The notes under the pieces: generated by a model | The model's input: only the letters and a program-made list of their open reading frames with translations | What the model was told of the DNA's origin: nothing | Databases searched by the model: none | NCBI RefSeq assembly: GCF_035984545.1 | Contig: NZ_JAXCHP010000001.1 | Coordinates: 124,001 to 188,000, forward strand | Source of the DNA: Cryobacterium sp. GrIS_2_6 | GTDB taxonomy: Bacteria > Actinomycetota > Actinomycetes > Actinomycetales > Microbacteriaceae | Direction of reading: 5' to 3' | Length of the DNA: 64,000 nucleotides | Position numbers and translations under genes: made by a program | Shown here: positions 7,634 through 16,581 of the stretch, piece after piece | Numbering within the stretch: position 1 is the stretch's first letter | How the letters are laid out: every line of letters starts with the position of its first letter

Positions 7634-10600
7634 CTACCGGGAGCCGGGGCGGAGGAGGCCGGCGGGGGTGCGGGTGAGGCGACCGGAATCCAGGGCGAGA
7701 GCCAGGGCCGCGTCGAGACGGATGCCGACGGTTCCGCGCGTGCTCCGCCCGCCGAAGAAGGCGAGGGCCTCCCGCTTGAGCTCAGTGTCGTCGATGCCGG
7801 CGGCGGCCTCGGCCGCAAGGCGCATCGCGTTCGCGATCTCCACGAGCGGCACATGCTCGAGGGATCGGGTGACGCCGGGCGGGGTGCGCCGGGCGCCCTG
7901 CCAGCCGGTCGGGTCGATCGACTCGGACCAGTAGAACGGCTCGTCGGCGCCGAGCGGCAGGTCCGCCGGCACACAGCGCACGATGGAGGCCGCCCGCGCC
8001 TGGTTCACCCGGTCGAGCCCGAACGCCCCCGCCACGAGCTTGATCAGCCGCGCACTGTGGATCGGACCCTCGGCCGTGACCGCCGCACGGATCGCGGACT
8101 GCACCTTCGCCGCAGCCGCCGCCCGCGGCAAGGCGTCGAGCACGTCGACCGTGCCGAGACGCCCGGGTGACCACTCGGCGTAGTCGAACACGAGGGAACT
8201 CGTGGTCGCACTCGTGTTGGCGAACGCCACAGTCGGGGCGGACACCGTGCGGGATGCGACGAGTACCTCGGGTGCATCCCGTCGCGTTTCGGTGATGGTT
8301 GCTGCGGGCTCGACGTCCGCGGGGATGACCAGCTCCCTGGCCACTTCGGCCGCGGCTGCAGCTGAAGCCGCGGCCTCGACCGCCGCCCCGAGCCGGGCGA
8401 CCGTCTCGTCGCGGTGGTGCAGCCACTCGGGTAGCCAGACCCGCTCGACGCCCGGCCAGCGCATGATGCCCTGCAGCACGTCCACGGGCAGGCCGTCGCG
8501 GTCGGAGACCGTGCGCCGGGCACGCCAGTTCGGCCCGTCGAGCAGCACTGCGACGAGCGGCCGACTCGGGTCCGTCGCCGAGGCGAGGCTGAGATCGACC
8601 CGGAAGTCGGAGAGCCCGACGTCGGTCTGCACGACGTGCCCCGCGGCGCGGAGCGCGGCCGCGATGTCGTCGCGGTGCCGGTCCACGGTGGACGGGCGGC
8701 GGACATCCGTGCTCAGCGCCTCGGCGCCCGCGCCCGCCATCTCGAGGTAGGCCTTGAGATGTTTGATGCCGACCGAGCTGGTGTCCTGCGCGCGCAGCAC
8801 CGCCGGGTCGAAGCTCGCATAGAGCACCACCTGCCGCCGCGCACGGGTGATCGCCACGTTGAGGCGGCGCTCGCCGCCCGCCCGCGAGAGCGGCCCGAAG
8901 TTGAGCGGCACCACGCCTTTCTCGTTGGCGCTGAACGCGATCGAGAAGAGGATGCTGTCGCGCTCGTCGCCCTGCACATTCTCGAGGTTCTTGACGAAGA
9001 GGCCATCGATCTCGTCGAGGGCGAGGGCGATGCGCTCGTCGTCGCTGTCGCGGAGCAGGTTCTCGATGAGGTTGCGCTGCTGGGCGTTGAAGGTGATCAC
9101 GCCGACCGAGGGGGAGACCTCGGGCGAGGCCTGGAAGCGGCGCTCGATGTCGTCGACGATCGCCCGGGCCTCGACGGGGTTGGTGCGGAGGGCAGTGCCC
9201 CGCCCCGACCGCTCGAACTGGCCGTCGACGCGCACGAGGGAGACGCCGTGGTCGGCGACGGCGCTGGACGCGGGCGCCGGGAACGACGACAGCCGGCTCT
9301 CGTAGTAGTAGTGGTTGCTGAACGCGATGAGTGACTCGTCCTGGCTGCGGTAGTGCCACGACAACCATTTGCTCGGCACCCGCGCCTGCACGCATTCGGT
9401 GAGGATGGACTCCTCGTCCGCGACCGCACCGAGTATCCCGTCGTCGCCGTCGAAACCGGCGTCACCCTCGTCGTCGATGTTCGCGCTCGTCTCGGCGAAA
9501 CTCGTCGGCGGCATCTGCTTGCTGTCGCCCACGACGACCACGGACGTCGCCCTGCCCATCGCCCCGATCGCATCCGCCACCCGGATCTGCGAGGCCTCGT
9601 CGAACACGACCATGTCGAACAGGGCAGCGTGCGCGGGGAAGAACCGGGCCACGGATTCCGGGCTCATCAGGGTGCACGGCATCACCTGGGTGATCAGGTC
9701 GCCGTAGTTCTCGAGCAGTGCGCGCACGCTCATGCCGCCGCGCTGCCGGTCGAGCTGGCGGCGCAGCCCACCGACCTGCCCCGAGGCCAGGTTCGTGTCG
9801 AAGCGGCGGAGGCCGAGCACCTCGGCCGGGATGGCCCGGGGGAGTTCGCCGCGCACCGCGTGCGTGCTAGCGGTGAACCGGGTGATCGTCTTGCTGTGCG
9901 CCACGAGGTTGAAGTCGCCGAGGGCGGTCGCGTCCTCGCGTTCGGTGAGCGAGGCGATCGCGAGGCCCTTGTCGAACGCGAGCGCGGCATCCTCGGCCGG
10001 GATGCTGCCGGCCAGCAGCGCCGCGCGGGCGTCGGTGAGCCCGTGGCGGCGCAGCGGCTCGAGGTGACGCACGAGGGCGAGCCAGCGTTCGAGCACGACC
10101 GGCTGGGCGGACTCGACCGTGCGCGCGGCCCGGGTCGCCCACCAGCGGGACACAAAGCCGAGGTCGCCGGCCCAGCGGGCGCGGTCGGCGGGCTGCACGT
10201 CGGCGGCGGTGTCGAGGGTCTGCCAGGCCGCGGCGAGGGCGGTGAGCGGCTCCTGTCCTGTGCCGAGCGGGGTCGAGGAATAGTAGGCGCGCAGGTCGGC
10301 GGTGTGGGTGCGGGAGCCGGCTTCGACAGCGGGCACCGCGGGCCGGTTGAGCGCGTCGCCGAGCCAGCCGAGCCAGGCCAGGCCGGTCGCGAGGTCCTCG
10401 GCGTCGGCTGGCACAAACGGGTTCCACCGCGCGTCCACGAGCGGCACCGGCAGGGTGAGCGCGGCGTCGCGAAGGCCCTGCGCCTCGGCGTGCGCGGCGG
10501 CGAGGGCCGCGGTGAGCGTCGAGAGCGTCTTGAGCGGCACGGCCTTCTCCGGGGCGGATGCCGCGTCGCCGGTGAGCAGGTCGGCGATCTGCGCGAGCAC

Positions 10601-13600
10601 CGCGCGGCGCTTGGCCTTGCGGCCGAAGAACCCGGCGGCATCCGCGGCGAGGGCCGCCGCGTGGATTCCGGGCACGTCCCGCCCGAGCACGGTCGGCGCC
10701 ACCCGGGTCAGCCAGTCCGGACGCGACGCCCGCAACGCCGTGAGGTGCTTCTCGAGGCCGGCGATGAAGGCCCGCCACTCGGGGGTGTGCAGGGTGTCGA
10801 CCGCGCTGACGGGGTGCCGGGGCGCGGCGGCGAGGTCGCGCCATTCCCCGGCGAGGGCGGCCGAGGGCATCCGGTTCAGGGTGTCGAGGTCGAACCCGGT
10901 GGCCTGCGCCGCAAGGAGGGAATCGTCGAAGGCGCGCCCGGCCGCGTGGATCGCGGCGGTGCGCAGCGCGATGGCGATGCCGGTCGACGGCGACGAGCCG
11001 GCGGCCAGAGACTCGGCACCGGCGGCACCAGCGGTCGAAACGCCGCCGGATGACGTACCGGTGGAGACCATGCCGACGGCGCGGGCCGCCCGCACCGCCT
11101 CGGCGGCGGACTCGGCCGACGCCGACCCCGCGCCGGCGCCGCGCCCGAGGCGCTCGTCGACGAAGCCCCAGGGGTGCGCGGCGCTCGGCCGGGCCAGGTC
11201 GGACACCTCGGGCAGCTGCCGCAGCACGTGCCGCAGCTCGTCGAACACGGGCGCGGGGGAGCCGCCCACGAGCGGGCCGGGGATGGCGAGCGGCTCGACC
11301 GAGGCATCCGCTGCGAGGGCGTGGGTGCGGGCGGAGTAGAGGGAGAGGCCGGCCGCGTTGGCCTCGTGCAGCCGGTCGGCGTAGCGGGCGAGGGTGCCGC
11401 GGCTGGCGGCGGCGGCCTCGCGATTCGCGGCGAGGGCGGGGAGGTCGGGGTCGATGCGCAGCTCGAGGGCCGCCTTGATCTGGGCGCGCACGGCGGCGGG
11501 GCGGGCGCCCTTGTCGTGGAGGTCGAGGGAGAAGTCGCCGAGTCCCACGCTTTCGAGGCGTTTCTTCACGACGTCGAGGGCTGCGCGTTTCTCGGCGACG
11601 AAGAGCACGCGCTTGCCGTCGGCGAGGGCGCGGGCGAGCAGGTTGGTGATGGTCTGCGACTTGCCGGTTCCGGGCGGGCCTTCGAGCACGAAGGTGCGGC
11701 CGGCCGTGGCCTCGGCGACCGCCTCGAGCTGGGAGGAGTCCGCCGGGACCGGCACGGAACCGCCGAGCGCGTCGAGGTCGACGGGAGAGCCGGGCGAGAC
11801 GACGGCGCCGGCCGCGGCGATCGGGTCGGCATAGGCATCCAGCGGTGTGTTGATCAGGTGCGCGACGAGACTGTTCTGCGACAGCGCCTCCCAGTTCTCG
11901 TCGAGGTCCTTCCAGAGTCGGAACTTCGCGAACTGCAGGATGGACAGCTCCACGGTCTCCTCGACCCGGAACGGCAGCCCGGCCTCCGCGATCGCCTCGC
12001 GCACCGCGGTGAACGCGGCGGCGAGGTCGATGCCCGAGGCGTCCTCCCCGGGCGTCGCGAGCCCGGCGATCTCGAGCCCGAAGCTCGCCCGCAGCTTTTC
12101 GAGCAGGCAGTAGTTCGGCGTGGACGCCCCGGCCTCATCGATCGTCAGCCGGTACGAGGAGCCGCGGCTCGCGCTCGTCATGTTCACCGGGATCAGCACG
12201 AGCGGCGACCGCAACTCCCGGTCGTTGAACCGCCAGTGCAGCATCCCGAACGTCAGGTAGAGGTTGTTGGCGCCGGTCTCCTCCACGATCGTGCGGGCCT
12301 TGTTGGCGAGGTAGCGCAGCTTGCTCGTGTACGACGCCTCCGTGATGTCCACGAACGCGCCCTTCTTGTCGGCGAGCATCAGCTCGCGGGTCTGCTCGGG
12401 CAGGTCCTTCCCGAAGCGGATGCCCCTGGCTCGGTCCACGTTCGGCACCGCGTCGCTGGGCACGAGGGTGATCGGGGTGCCGGCGTTGATGGCGTCTTCG
12501 AGGCGGGCGACGGCCGGCCCGGGTACGAAGAGCGGGTAGCCGGACCGGTCGGTGTAGTTGATCAGCTTGTTGCGCAGGCTCAGGTCGAGCAGCGCGTTCT
12601 TCCACTGGGTGACCCGCGGTGGCACCGGCGTCGCCTCGGGAGCGGCCGAAGACACAGCCGACCCGTCCCGCGCATAGTAGGGCGCGATGACCGGCCCGGC
12701 CCCCGCCTGGTACACCGTCACGGTGACCGCGCCGTCCGGCCCTACCGAGCGGCTCGGCAGCGGCCAGATCCGCGACTGGCGAGCGGTGCGCACGTCGGTC
12801 TCGCCCTGGAACTTCTCCAGTCCCGCGGCGAGGTATTGCGTGTGCGGGCTCCGCCGCGCCTCGGCGAACGGCATCGACGACGACCCGCCCGTGACACCCG
12901 TGGTTTCGACCAGTCCGATCGAACCGAGGTCGACAAGGTTGACGATGTCGGCGACATCCGTGTGGGCGACCGCGCCGAGCGTCGAGTCGACCCGCCAGTA
13001 GCCGAGGAAGATGTGCCCCTCGAGCAGCCAGAGCGTGGAGTTGAGGCCGGCCTGTTCGAGCGCGGCGGCGAGGGTGATGGTCGTGTCGAGGCAGGTGCCG
13101 AGCCGGCCCTCGAGCACCTCGGCGGGCGTGCGCACCTTCTGCCCGGTCGTGCCCCAGCTCGCCGGCGGCATCGCGTAACGGATGTCCCGGGCGGCCATCG
13201 CGTCGTAGATCGCCTCGACCACGGCATCGACCCGCTCGGAGCTCTCGGACTGGTACCCGCTGAGCGCGGAGTCGCCGGTGCGCTGCTGCAGCAGGTCGCT
13301 CGCCTCGACGAGCAGCGGGGCGATGGCAGCGGCGTTGGGCTGCACGTGTGCGGCCAGGAGTTCCAGGCCGAGGTGCAGGGGAGTGGCGATCCACTGGCTC
13401 GACGCGAGAATCTGCACCGCCGCGCTCGTCTCGGCGAGCAGGATGCCGGCGGCGTCACGCAGGGTGGCGCGGATCGAGCCCGGCCGCTGCTCCTCGACGG
13501 CGAGCATGAGCGCCGGGTCGAGCACGAGCTCCACTGTGCGGAGGGTAGTGCTCTGCCCCGAGCCGAGGTCGACGATGACGACACGCGGGGCGCCGAGCGA

Positions 13601-13828
13601 CCCGGCGGCGCTTGTGACCTCGACCTCGAGGGTCGCGGCGCGCTGCTCACCGCCGAGGTTCTCGATCGCGATCTCGTCGACCACAGGTACCCGGCAATGC
13701 GCCATCGCATAGGAGAGGAACGGCACCGAGCTGATGCCGATGCGAGCGGACGCCGCGGCTGCGACAGTCGGGGCACCTGCCGCTACGGAGGCGGTAGCGG
13801 CTTCGGTGTCAGAGTCGAGCTGGTCCAC
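7634..13828 (-). CDS. Giant DUF4011 / SF1 helicase / REase / DUF3320 defence-type protein
   Basis: A 2064-residue single-gene machine. Domains in order: an Ig-like N-terminal part; a transglutaminase-like stretch (GTCLDT at about 244-249, His in EGHIFLGYW near 272); DUF4011 (WKNALLDLSLRNKLINY, about 409-425); an SF1 helicase core with Walker A GPPGTGKS (717-724), DEAS motif II (about 1410) and a C-terminal helicase lobe (NVAITRARR); a Vsr/REase-fold domain of the REase_MTES_1575 type (from about 1710, SDFRVDLSLA and LLDGPNW); and a C-terminal DUF3320-like region (about 1900-2050). It is a known architecture associated with antiphage loci, possibly the one-gene system called Hhe. Phage-DNA unwinding and cutting is inference. 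GTG start, preceded by GAAGGGG. It stands alone, with Wadjet 3 kb away. Confidence 0.85.
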   Translation of the reverse strand: MDQLDSDTEAATASVAAGAPTVAAAASARIGISSVPFLSYAMAHCRVPVVDEIAIENLGGEQRAATLEVEVTSAAGSLGAPRVVIVDLGSGQSTTLRTVELVLDPALMLAVEEQRPGSIRATLRDAAGILLAETSAAVQILASSQWIATPLHLGLELLAAHVQPNAAAIAPLLVEASDLLQQRTGDSALSGYQSESSERVDAVVEAIYDAMAARDIRYAMPPASWGTTGQKVRTPAEVLEGRLGTCLDTTITLAAALEQAGLNSTLWLLEGHIFLGYWRVDSTLGAVAHTDVADIVNLVDLGSIGLVETTGVTGGSSSMPFAEARRSPHTQYLAAGLEKFQGETDVRTARQSRIWPLPSRSVGPDGAVTVTVYQAGAGPVIAPYYARDGSAVSSAAPEATPVPPRVTQWKNALLDLSLRNKLINYTDRSGYPLFVPGPAVARLEDAINAGTPITLVPSDAVPNVDRARGIRFGKDLPEQTRELMLADKKGAFVDITEASYTSKLRYLANKARTIVEETGANNLYLTFGMLHWRFNDRELRSPLVLIPVNMTSASRGSSYRLTIDEAGASTPNYCLLEKLRASFGLEIAGLATPGEDASGIDLAAAFTAVREAIAEAGLPFRVEETVELSILQFAKFRLWKDLDENWEALSQNSLVAHLINTPLDAYADPIAAAGAVVSPGSPVDLDALGGSVPVPADSSQLEAVAEATAGRTFVLEGPPGTGKSQTITNLLARALADGKRVLFVAEKRAALDVVKKRLESVGLGDFSLDLHDKGARPAAVRAQIKAALELRIDPDLPALAANREAAAASRGTLARYADRLHEANAAGLSLYSARTHALAADASVEPLAIPGPLVGGSPAPVFDELRHVLRQLPEVSDLARPSAAHPWGFVDERLGRGAGAGSASAESAAEAVRAARAVGMVSTGTSSGGVSTAGAAGAESLAAGSSPSTGIAIALRTAAIHAAGRAFDDSLLAAQATGFDLDTLNRMPSAALAGEWRDLAAAPRHPVSAVDTLHTPEWRAFIAGLEKHLTALRASRPDWLTRVAPTVLGRDVPGIHAAALAADAAGFFGRKAKRRAVLAQIADLLTGDAASAPEKAVPLKTLSTLTAALAAAHAEAQGLRDAALTLPVPLVDARWNPFVPADAEDLATGLAWLGWLGDALNRPAVPAVEAGSRTHTADLRAYYSSTPLGTGQEPLTALAAAWQTLDTAADVQPADRARWAGDLGFVSRWWATRAARTVESAQPVVLERWLALVRHLEPLRRHGLTDARAALLAGSIPAEDAALAFDKGLAIASLTEREDATALGDFNLVAHSKTITRFTASTHAVRGELPRAIPAEVLGLRRFDTNLASGQVGGLRRQLDRQRGGMSVRALLENYGDLITQVMPCTLMSPESVARFFPAHAALFDMVVFDEASQIRVADAIGAMGRATSVVVVGDSKQMPPTSFAETSANIDDEGDAGFDGDDGILGAVADEESILTECVQARVPSKWLSWHYRSQDESLIAFSNHYYYESRLSSFPAPASSAVADHGVSLVRVDGQFERSGRGTALRTNPVEARAIVDDIERRFQASPEVSPSVGVITFNAQQRNLIENLLRDSDDERIALALDEIDGLFVKNLENVQGDERDSILFSIAFSANEKGVVPLNFGPLSRAGGERRLNVAITRARRQVVLYASFDPAVLRAQDTSSVGIKHLKAYLEMAGAGAEALSTDVRRPSTVDRHRDDIAAALRAAGHVVQTDVGLSDFRVDLSLASATDPSRPLVAVLLDGPNWRARRTVSDRDGLPVDVLQGIMRWPGVERVWLPEWLHHRDETVARLGAAVEAAASAAAAAEVARELVIPADVEPAATITETRRDAPEVLVASRTVSAPTVAFANTSATTSSLVFDYAEWSPGRLGTVDVLDALPRAAAAAKVQSAIRAAVTAEGPIHSARLIKLVAGAFGLDRVNQARAASIVRCVPADLPLGADEPFYWSESIDPTGWQGARRTPPGVTRSLEHVPLVEIANAMRLAAEAAAGIDDTELKREALAFFGGRSTRGTVGIRLDAALALALDSGRLTRTPAGLLRPGSR

Positions 13829-13911
13829 GGATTCCCCTTCGTGCAGCGAAGCATCACGGCGACCTCGACAGCCGCCGGATCACGTCGAAGCGCTGCCCCC
13901 GATTGTAGGGG

Positions 13912-13992
13912 GTGGGTCTGACACCGCTTGATGTCCTCGCAGCGGTTCTCGACTTCCTCTTGCACGAGCGCATGATCACGGATGAGATGTAA
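13912..13992 (+). CDS. Possible 26-residue ORF just upstream of the AbrB-type gene
   Basis: A GTG-initiated frame ending in TAA only 3 bases before the next gene's ATG. The predicted peptide is helical and amphipathic (LDVLAAVLDFLLHERMITD) and looks like the C-terminal helix of a larger protein, so it may be a remnant of a lost upstream gene. It could instead be a leader coupled to the downstream gene. In-frame stop TAG lies shortly upstream. Confidence 0.25.
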   Translation: MGLTPLDVLAAVLDFLLHERMITDEM

Positions 13993-13995
13993 GCC

Positions 13996-14385
13996 ATGAA
14001 GGCGATTGTGACGCTCGGCAGTAATGGCCGTTTCACGCTGCCTGCCGCTATCCGTGCGACACTCGGGCTGAAGCAGGGCGATCAGCTGGAGGTGACCGTG
14101 GATGAATCGGGCCGGTTGCTGACTGTCTCCCCGGTGCCCGATCTCGAGGAGCTCAGTTCCCGCATTTCCAGCTCTGCGAAACGGCGAATTCCGGTGACGG
14201 ATGTCGATGCCTTCTACCAGGAGAACCGCCGGCAAAGTCCCGGATCGGGATCGGATGCCCGGCTCCTGACGCCGGACCAGATGGCCCCCACTCGAGAACT
14301 CGGATTCGTGCCCGGCGGCCCAGTCCCGGATTCGTTCTCCGAGCCCCTCCCGGACGACGAACTCAACCAGTGGGGCAGCGCGTAA
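13996..14385 (+). CDS. AbrB/MazE-type DNA-binding antitoxin, orphan
   Basis: Residues 1-47 form a swapped-hairpin AbrB/SpoVT DNA-binding domain (TLGSNGRFTLPAAIRATLGL, GDQLEVTVDESG), the fold used by VapB, MazE and AbrB. A linker region (SSAKRRIPVTDVDAFYQENR) typical of antitoxins that pair with PIN toxins follows, then an unusual 45-residue Pro-rich tail, which makes it longer (129 residues) than usual antitoxins (75-90). No PIN, Fic or RelE toxin gene lies beside it on either strand; the next plus-strand gene is jetA 2.2 kb away. It is either an orphan antitoxin after loss of its toxin or a stand-alone transcription factor in the defence island. Confidence 0.75.
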   Translation: MKAIVTLGSNGRFTLPAAIRATLGLKQGDQLEVTVDESGRLLTVSPVPDLEELSSRISSSAKRRIPVTDVDAFYQENRRQSPGSGSDARLLTPDQMAPTRELGFVPGGPVPDSFSEPLPDDELNQWGSA

Positions 14386-14402
14386 ACGTCGTTTCTCGAT
14401 GG

Positions 14403-14525
14403 TCAGGCGAGATCTAGTTCGCGCGCGGGTGATCGTTCAGGGACGGGAAGCTCGGTCCCACGGAACTCGACCGTGGCGTCGATCCTGGCAGCAGCGAGGG
14501 CGTCGGCGCTCACTGCTGCGTTCAC
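14403..14525 (-). CDS. Small ORF translationally coupled to the HicB-like gene
   Basis: A 40-residue frame whose GTG start overlaps the stop of the HicB-like gene as GTGA. Composition is ordinary coding-like (Ala, Glu, Arg, Pro), ending PVPERSPARELDLA. No family is recognised. In complete two-gene systems the partner of a HicB-like antitoxin is larger, so this could be a degenerate partner or the displaced C-terminal part of the same protein after a frameshift. Confidence 0.3.
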   Translation of the reverse strand: MNAAVSADALAAARIDATVEFRGTELPVPERSPARELDLA

Positions 14526-14755
14526 TGCTCTCCAGATTGGGCTCGATCGGAGTGTGCGGCCAGCCCCGGCACGTGCTCACCGGTCACTTTCAGGTCCGCG
14601 ACGACATTCGCCACAAGTTTCCGGATGCCCGCGAGAGCATCCACTCGGTCGGCGGCCAGCCAGGACAGCGACGGGTATTCGGCGACCAGGCCGTCGTATT
14701 CATTGGCGTCACAGCACCAGGTCGCCCGGTAGGTGTAGTTGATGACGTCCGTCAT
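14522..14755 (-). CDS. HicB-family antitoxin-like protein, orphan
   Basis: A 77-residue protein with the HicB partial RNase-H-like fold pattern: a beta strand (YTYRATWC), then EYDGLVAEYPSLSWLAADRVDALAGIRK-type sequence, where substrate-mimic HicB proteins carry xGLVAExPxLSWLAxT. The start is fixed by a perfect AAAGGAG site seven bases upstream of ATG. HicB proteins neutralise the mRNA interferase HicA, but no HicA (double-stranded RNA-binding fold with a catalytic His) is visible nearby. It also lacks the C-terminal DNA-binding helix present in longer HicB proteins. The downstream 40-residue ORF overlaps its stop. Confidence 0.65.
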   Translation of the reverse strand: MTDVINYTYRATWCCDANEYDGLVAEYPSLSWLAADRVDALAGIRKLVANVVADLKVTGEHVPGLAAHSDRAQSGEQ

Positions 14756-14852
14756 CCTGAATCTCCTTTCGCAAGCAGTCTCGCCGCTGATGCCGTCCAA
14801 CATGTTTTCACCAATGACACCCTCGGGCAAGACTTGTGCGTTCGACGCTTGC

Positions 14853-16169
14853 CTATTGCCCGGCACTCCACAGCGCCCGGAGCTCCTCGACGGCCGCCCG
14901 GGTCTCCGCATTGTTGCTCGCCTCGGTCGGGGCGAAGCCGGTCCCTCCCTCACTCCACACGGCCGTGAACCTCATGGACCCAGAGAGCACCGCGAACTCG
15001 ATGTCGTGGCTGCGCCAGAGCCCGCTGGCCCGCACGGCATCCACCAGTTGGCGGGCGATCGCCGAGTCGTACCGCGGCACCGACAGCGTCACCGGCGTTC
15101 GCGGGTAGATCTCCAGGCCGAGCCCGGAGTCGAGCGCGAGCAGCTTGTCCCAGAGGGCGACCTGGGCCGCGGTCGTGCCGTCGCCGTTGGCGTACACGGA
15201 GACGTGTCCCGCGTAGATCCGGACGATGCCGACCGCGGCCGGCTTGTCCGCCGCGTCCACGGCCAGGGTCACCGATCGCACCGTCTTTTCGTCCATCGCC
15301 AGCACGCCGATGCTCTCCTCGTTGTTCTGGTAGTTCCTGACCTCCGGCATCCGCTTGAGGAGGTCGAAGAAAGGCGCGAGTGCGGGCGTCCGGGCGGTGA
15401 CCTGGAAGTAGTCGCCGCCATTTTGCGTGATCCTGAAATCGAAGTGAGCGAGCGGCGGGTCGGAGGCGAGGGGCTGGAGCTCCGCCACGAGCGCATCCTG
15501 AGCTGCCGGGTCCGTGATCCCCACGGTCAGGGAGCTGCACAGATACAGGAAGGCCTCGCCCACGTTCGGATTGGCCACGAGCGCGGCGAATTCCGCGATC
15601 AGGGCGGGCGCGGGCGTGCAGTTCTCCGGGTCGTCACGGATCATGAACTTGTCGCGGCCGGTATCGTCGCCCGCAGAGTAGACGTCCACCTGCCCGGCAC
15701 CCCGGTAGCCGGCGTAGACGGCAAGAACCATCGAGCTTGACGTGCGGAGTATCCAGGTCCCTCGTGTAACCGACGCGCTCACGAGGCGATCGTCGGCGTT
15801 CGTGCGCACGGCCATGTCCACGGCCGCCCTCGATGCCTGCTGGCTCCTTTCCACGTCGAGGTAGGTCTTGCCGTAGAGCAGCGTGATCTCGGCGGTACCT
15901 GCGCTTGCCTCTCCGCGGTGCGCGGTGGCCGCCGCGGCCAGTCGGCGCACCTGCGCTTCGGTGGCGGAGGGCGAGATCACACCGGTCACCCGCGTCTCGA
16001 ACGTCTCGGGGCACCCGTCCACGGTCACCGTGCTCGAGGTAATGATCTGACTGCGGTCCAGCCAGAACTTCGTGGCGTTCCACACGAAGGAGCAGCCGGC
16101 GAGGGCCAGGCTCCCGAGAAGGCAGAGGGCGACGGATGCTGCCACTCGTCGATACGTCCATCGGGTCAT
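14853..16169 (-). CDS. Large lipoprotein of unknown function
   Basis: A 438-residue protein with a lipoprotein signal peptide: basic n-region (MTRWTYRR), hydrophobic core and lipobox LAGC with Cys at about residue 26. It is predicted to be anchored on the outer face of the cytoplasmic membrane. The mature part alternates beta-rich and Ala-rich helical regions, with four internal cysteines. Segments near residues 55-110, 200-260 and 330-380 look like repeats of one alpha/beta unit (each with ATARxP/VTxxVxR-like strands), but this was judged by eye only. No catalytic motif is found. It lies between the orphan antitoxin and the Wadjet operon, transcribed away from Wadjet. Family not recognised. 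Confidence 0.65.
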   Translation of the reverse strand: MTRWTYRRVAASVALCLLGSLALAGCSFVWNATKFWLDRSQIITSSTVTVDGCPETFETRVTGVISPSATEAQVRRLAAAATAHRGEASAGTAEITLLYGKTYLDVERSQQASRAAVDMAVRTNADDRLVSASVTRGTWILRTSSSMVLAVYAGYRGAGQVDVYSAGDDTGRDKFMIRDDPENCTPAPALIAEFAALVANPNVGEAFLYLCSSLTVGITDPAAQDALVAELQPLASDPPLAHFDFRITQNGGDYFQVTARTPALAPFFDLLKRMPEVRNYQNNEESIGVLAMDEKTVRSVTLAVDAADKPAAVGIVRIYAGHVSVYANGDGTTAAQVALWDKLLALDSGLGLEIYPRTPVTLSVPRYDSAIARQLVDAVRASGLWRSHDIEFAVLSGSMRFTAVWSEGGTGFAPTEASNNAETRAAVEELRALWSAGQ

Positions 16170-16581
16170 GTGCGCATCCTAGGTGCGGTAACCGCTACCG
16201 TGGGGGTTCTCGCCTCACCAATACGGCCAGCCTGGTCAGGACTTTTGAGTGAGGGCGTCCTGAGCGCGCCGAGAATCCGGCAGCATCCGGATTCGGGCGG
16301 AGCGGACCCGCGCATCCGTTTGGTAGTGCTTGAGCGGCACGTAGGCGCCGCCGAATGGCGTGTTCGACCGCGCCTCGAGGCCGGGGAAGTGCATGAGGGG
16401 CTTTAGTGGGATACATGTGGCAGATGTAGGCGAGACCGTTACCCGCAGCGCAAGGGGCGATCGACCCCCAAAGCGAGTCTCGCGGCCGCGATGCGGCCGG
16501 TGTATCGCCCGAATGCTGCATGATGATTTCGGGGGGCTTCGTTGCCTGCGCCCAATTGCCCGAGCCGAAGGAGCTTGACGC
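16170..16581. other. 412-bp non-coding region upstream of the Wadjet operon
   Basis: No convincing gene. It must hold the divergent promoters of the lipoprotein gene and jetA. A palindrome (ggggcgatcgaccccc) lies at 16454-16469, and a GAAGGAG ribosome site for jetA at 16567-16573. Canonical -35/-10 pairs were not identified. A 52-codon minus-strand frame (16236-16394) has coding-like composition but no ribosome site and was not called. Confidence 0.5.

Noticed and set aside
11174..13921. Long plus-strand open frame opposite the giant helicase gene
   Set aside because: It is a shadow of a high-GC gene: the translation is rich in Arg, Gly and His without any family motif, while the minus strand encodes intact helicase motifs.
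16236..16394. 52-codon minus-strand frame with coding-like sequence (TPFGGAYVPLKHYQTDARVR)
   Set aside because: There is no ribosome site, no recognised family, and it lies in the region needed for the jetA promoter. It stays possible as a remnant but was not called.
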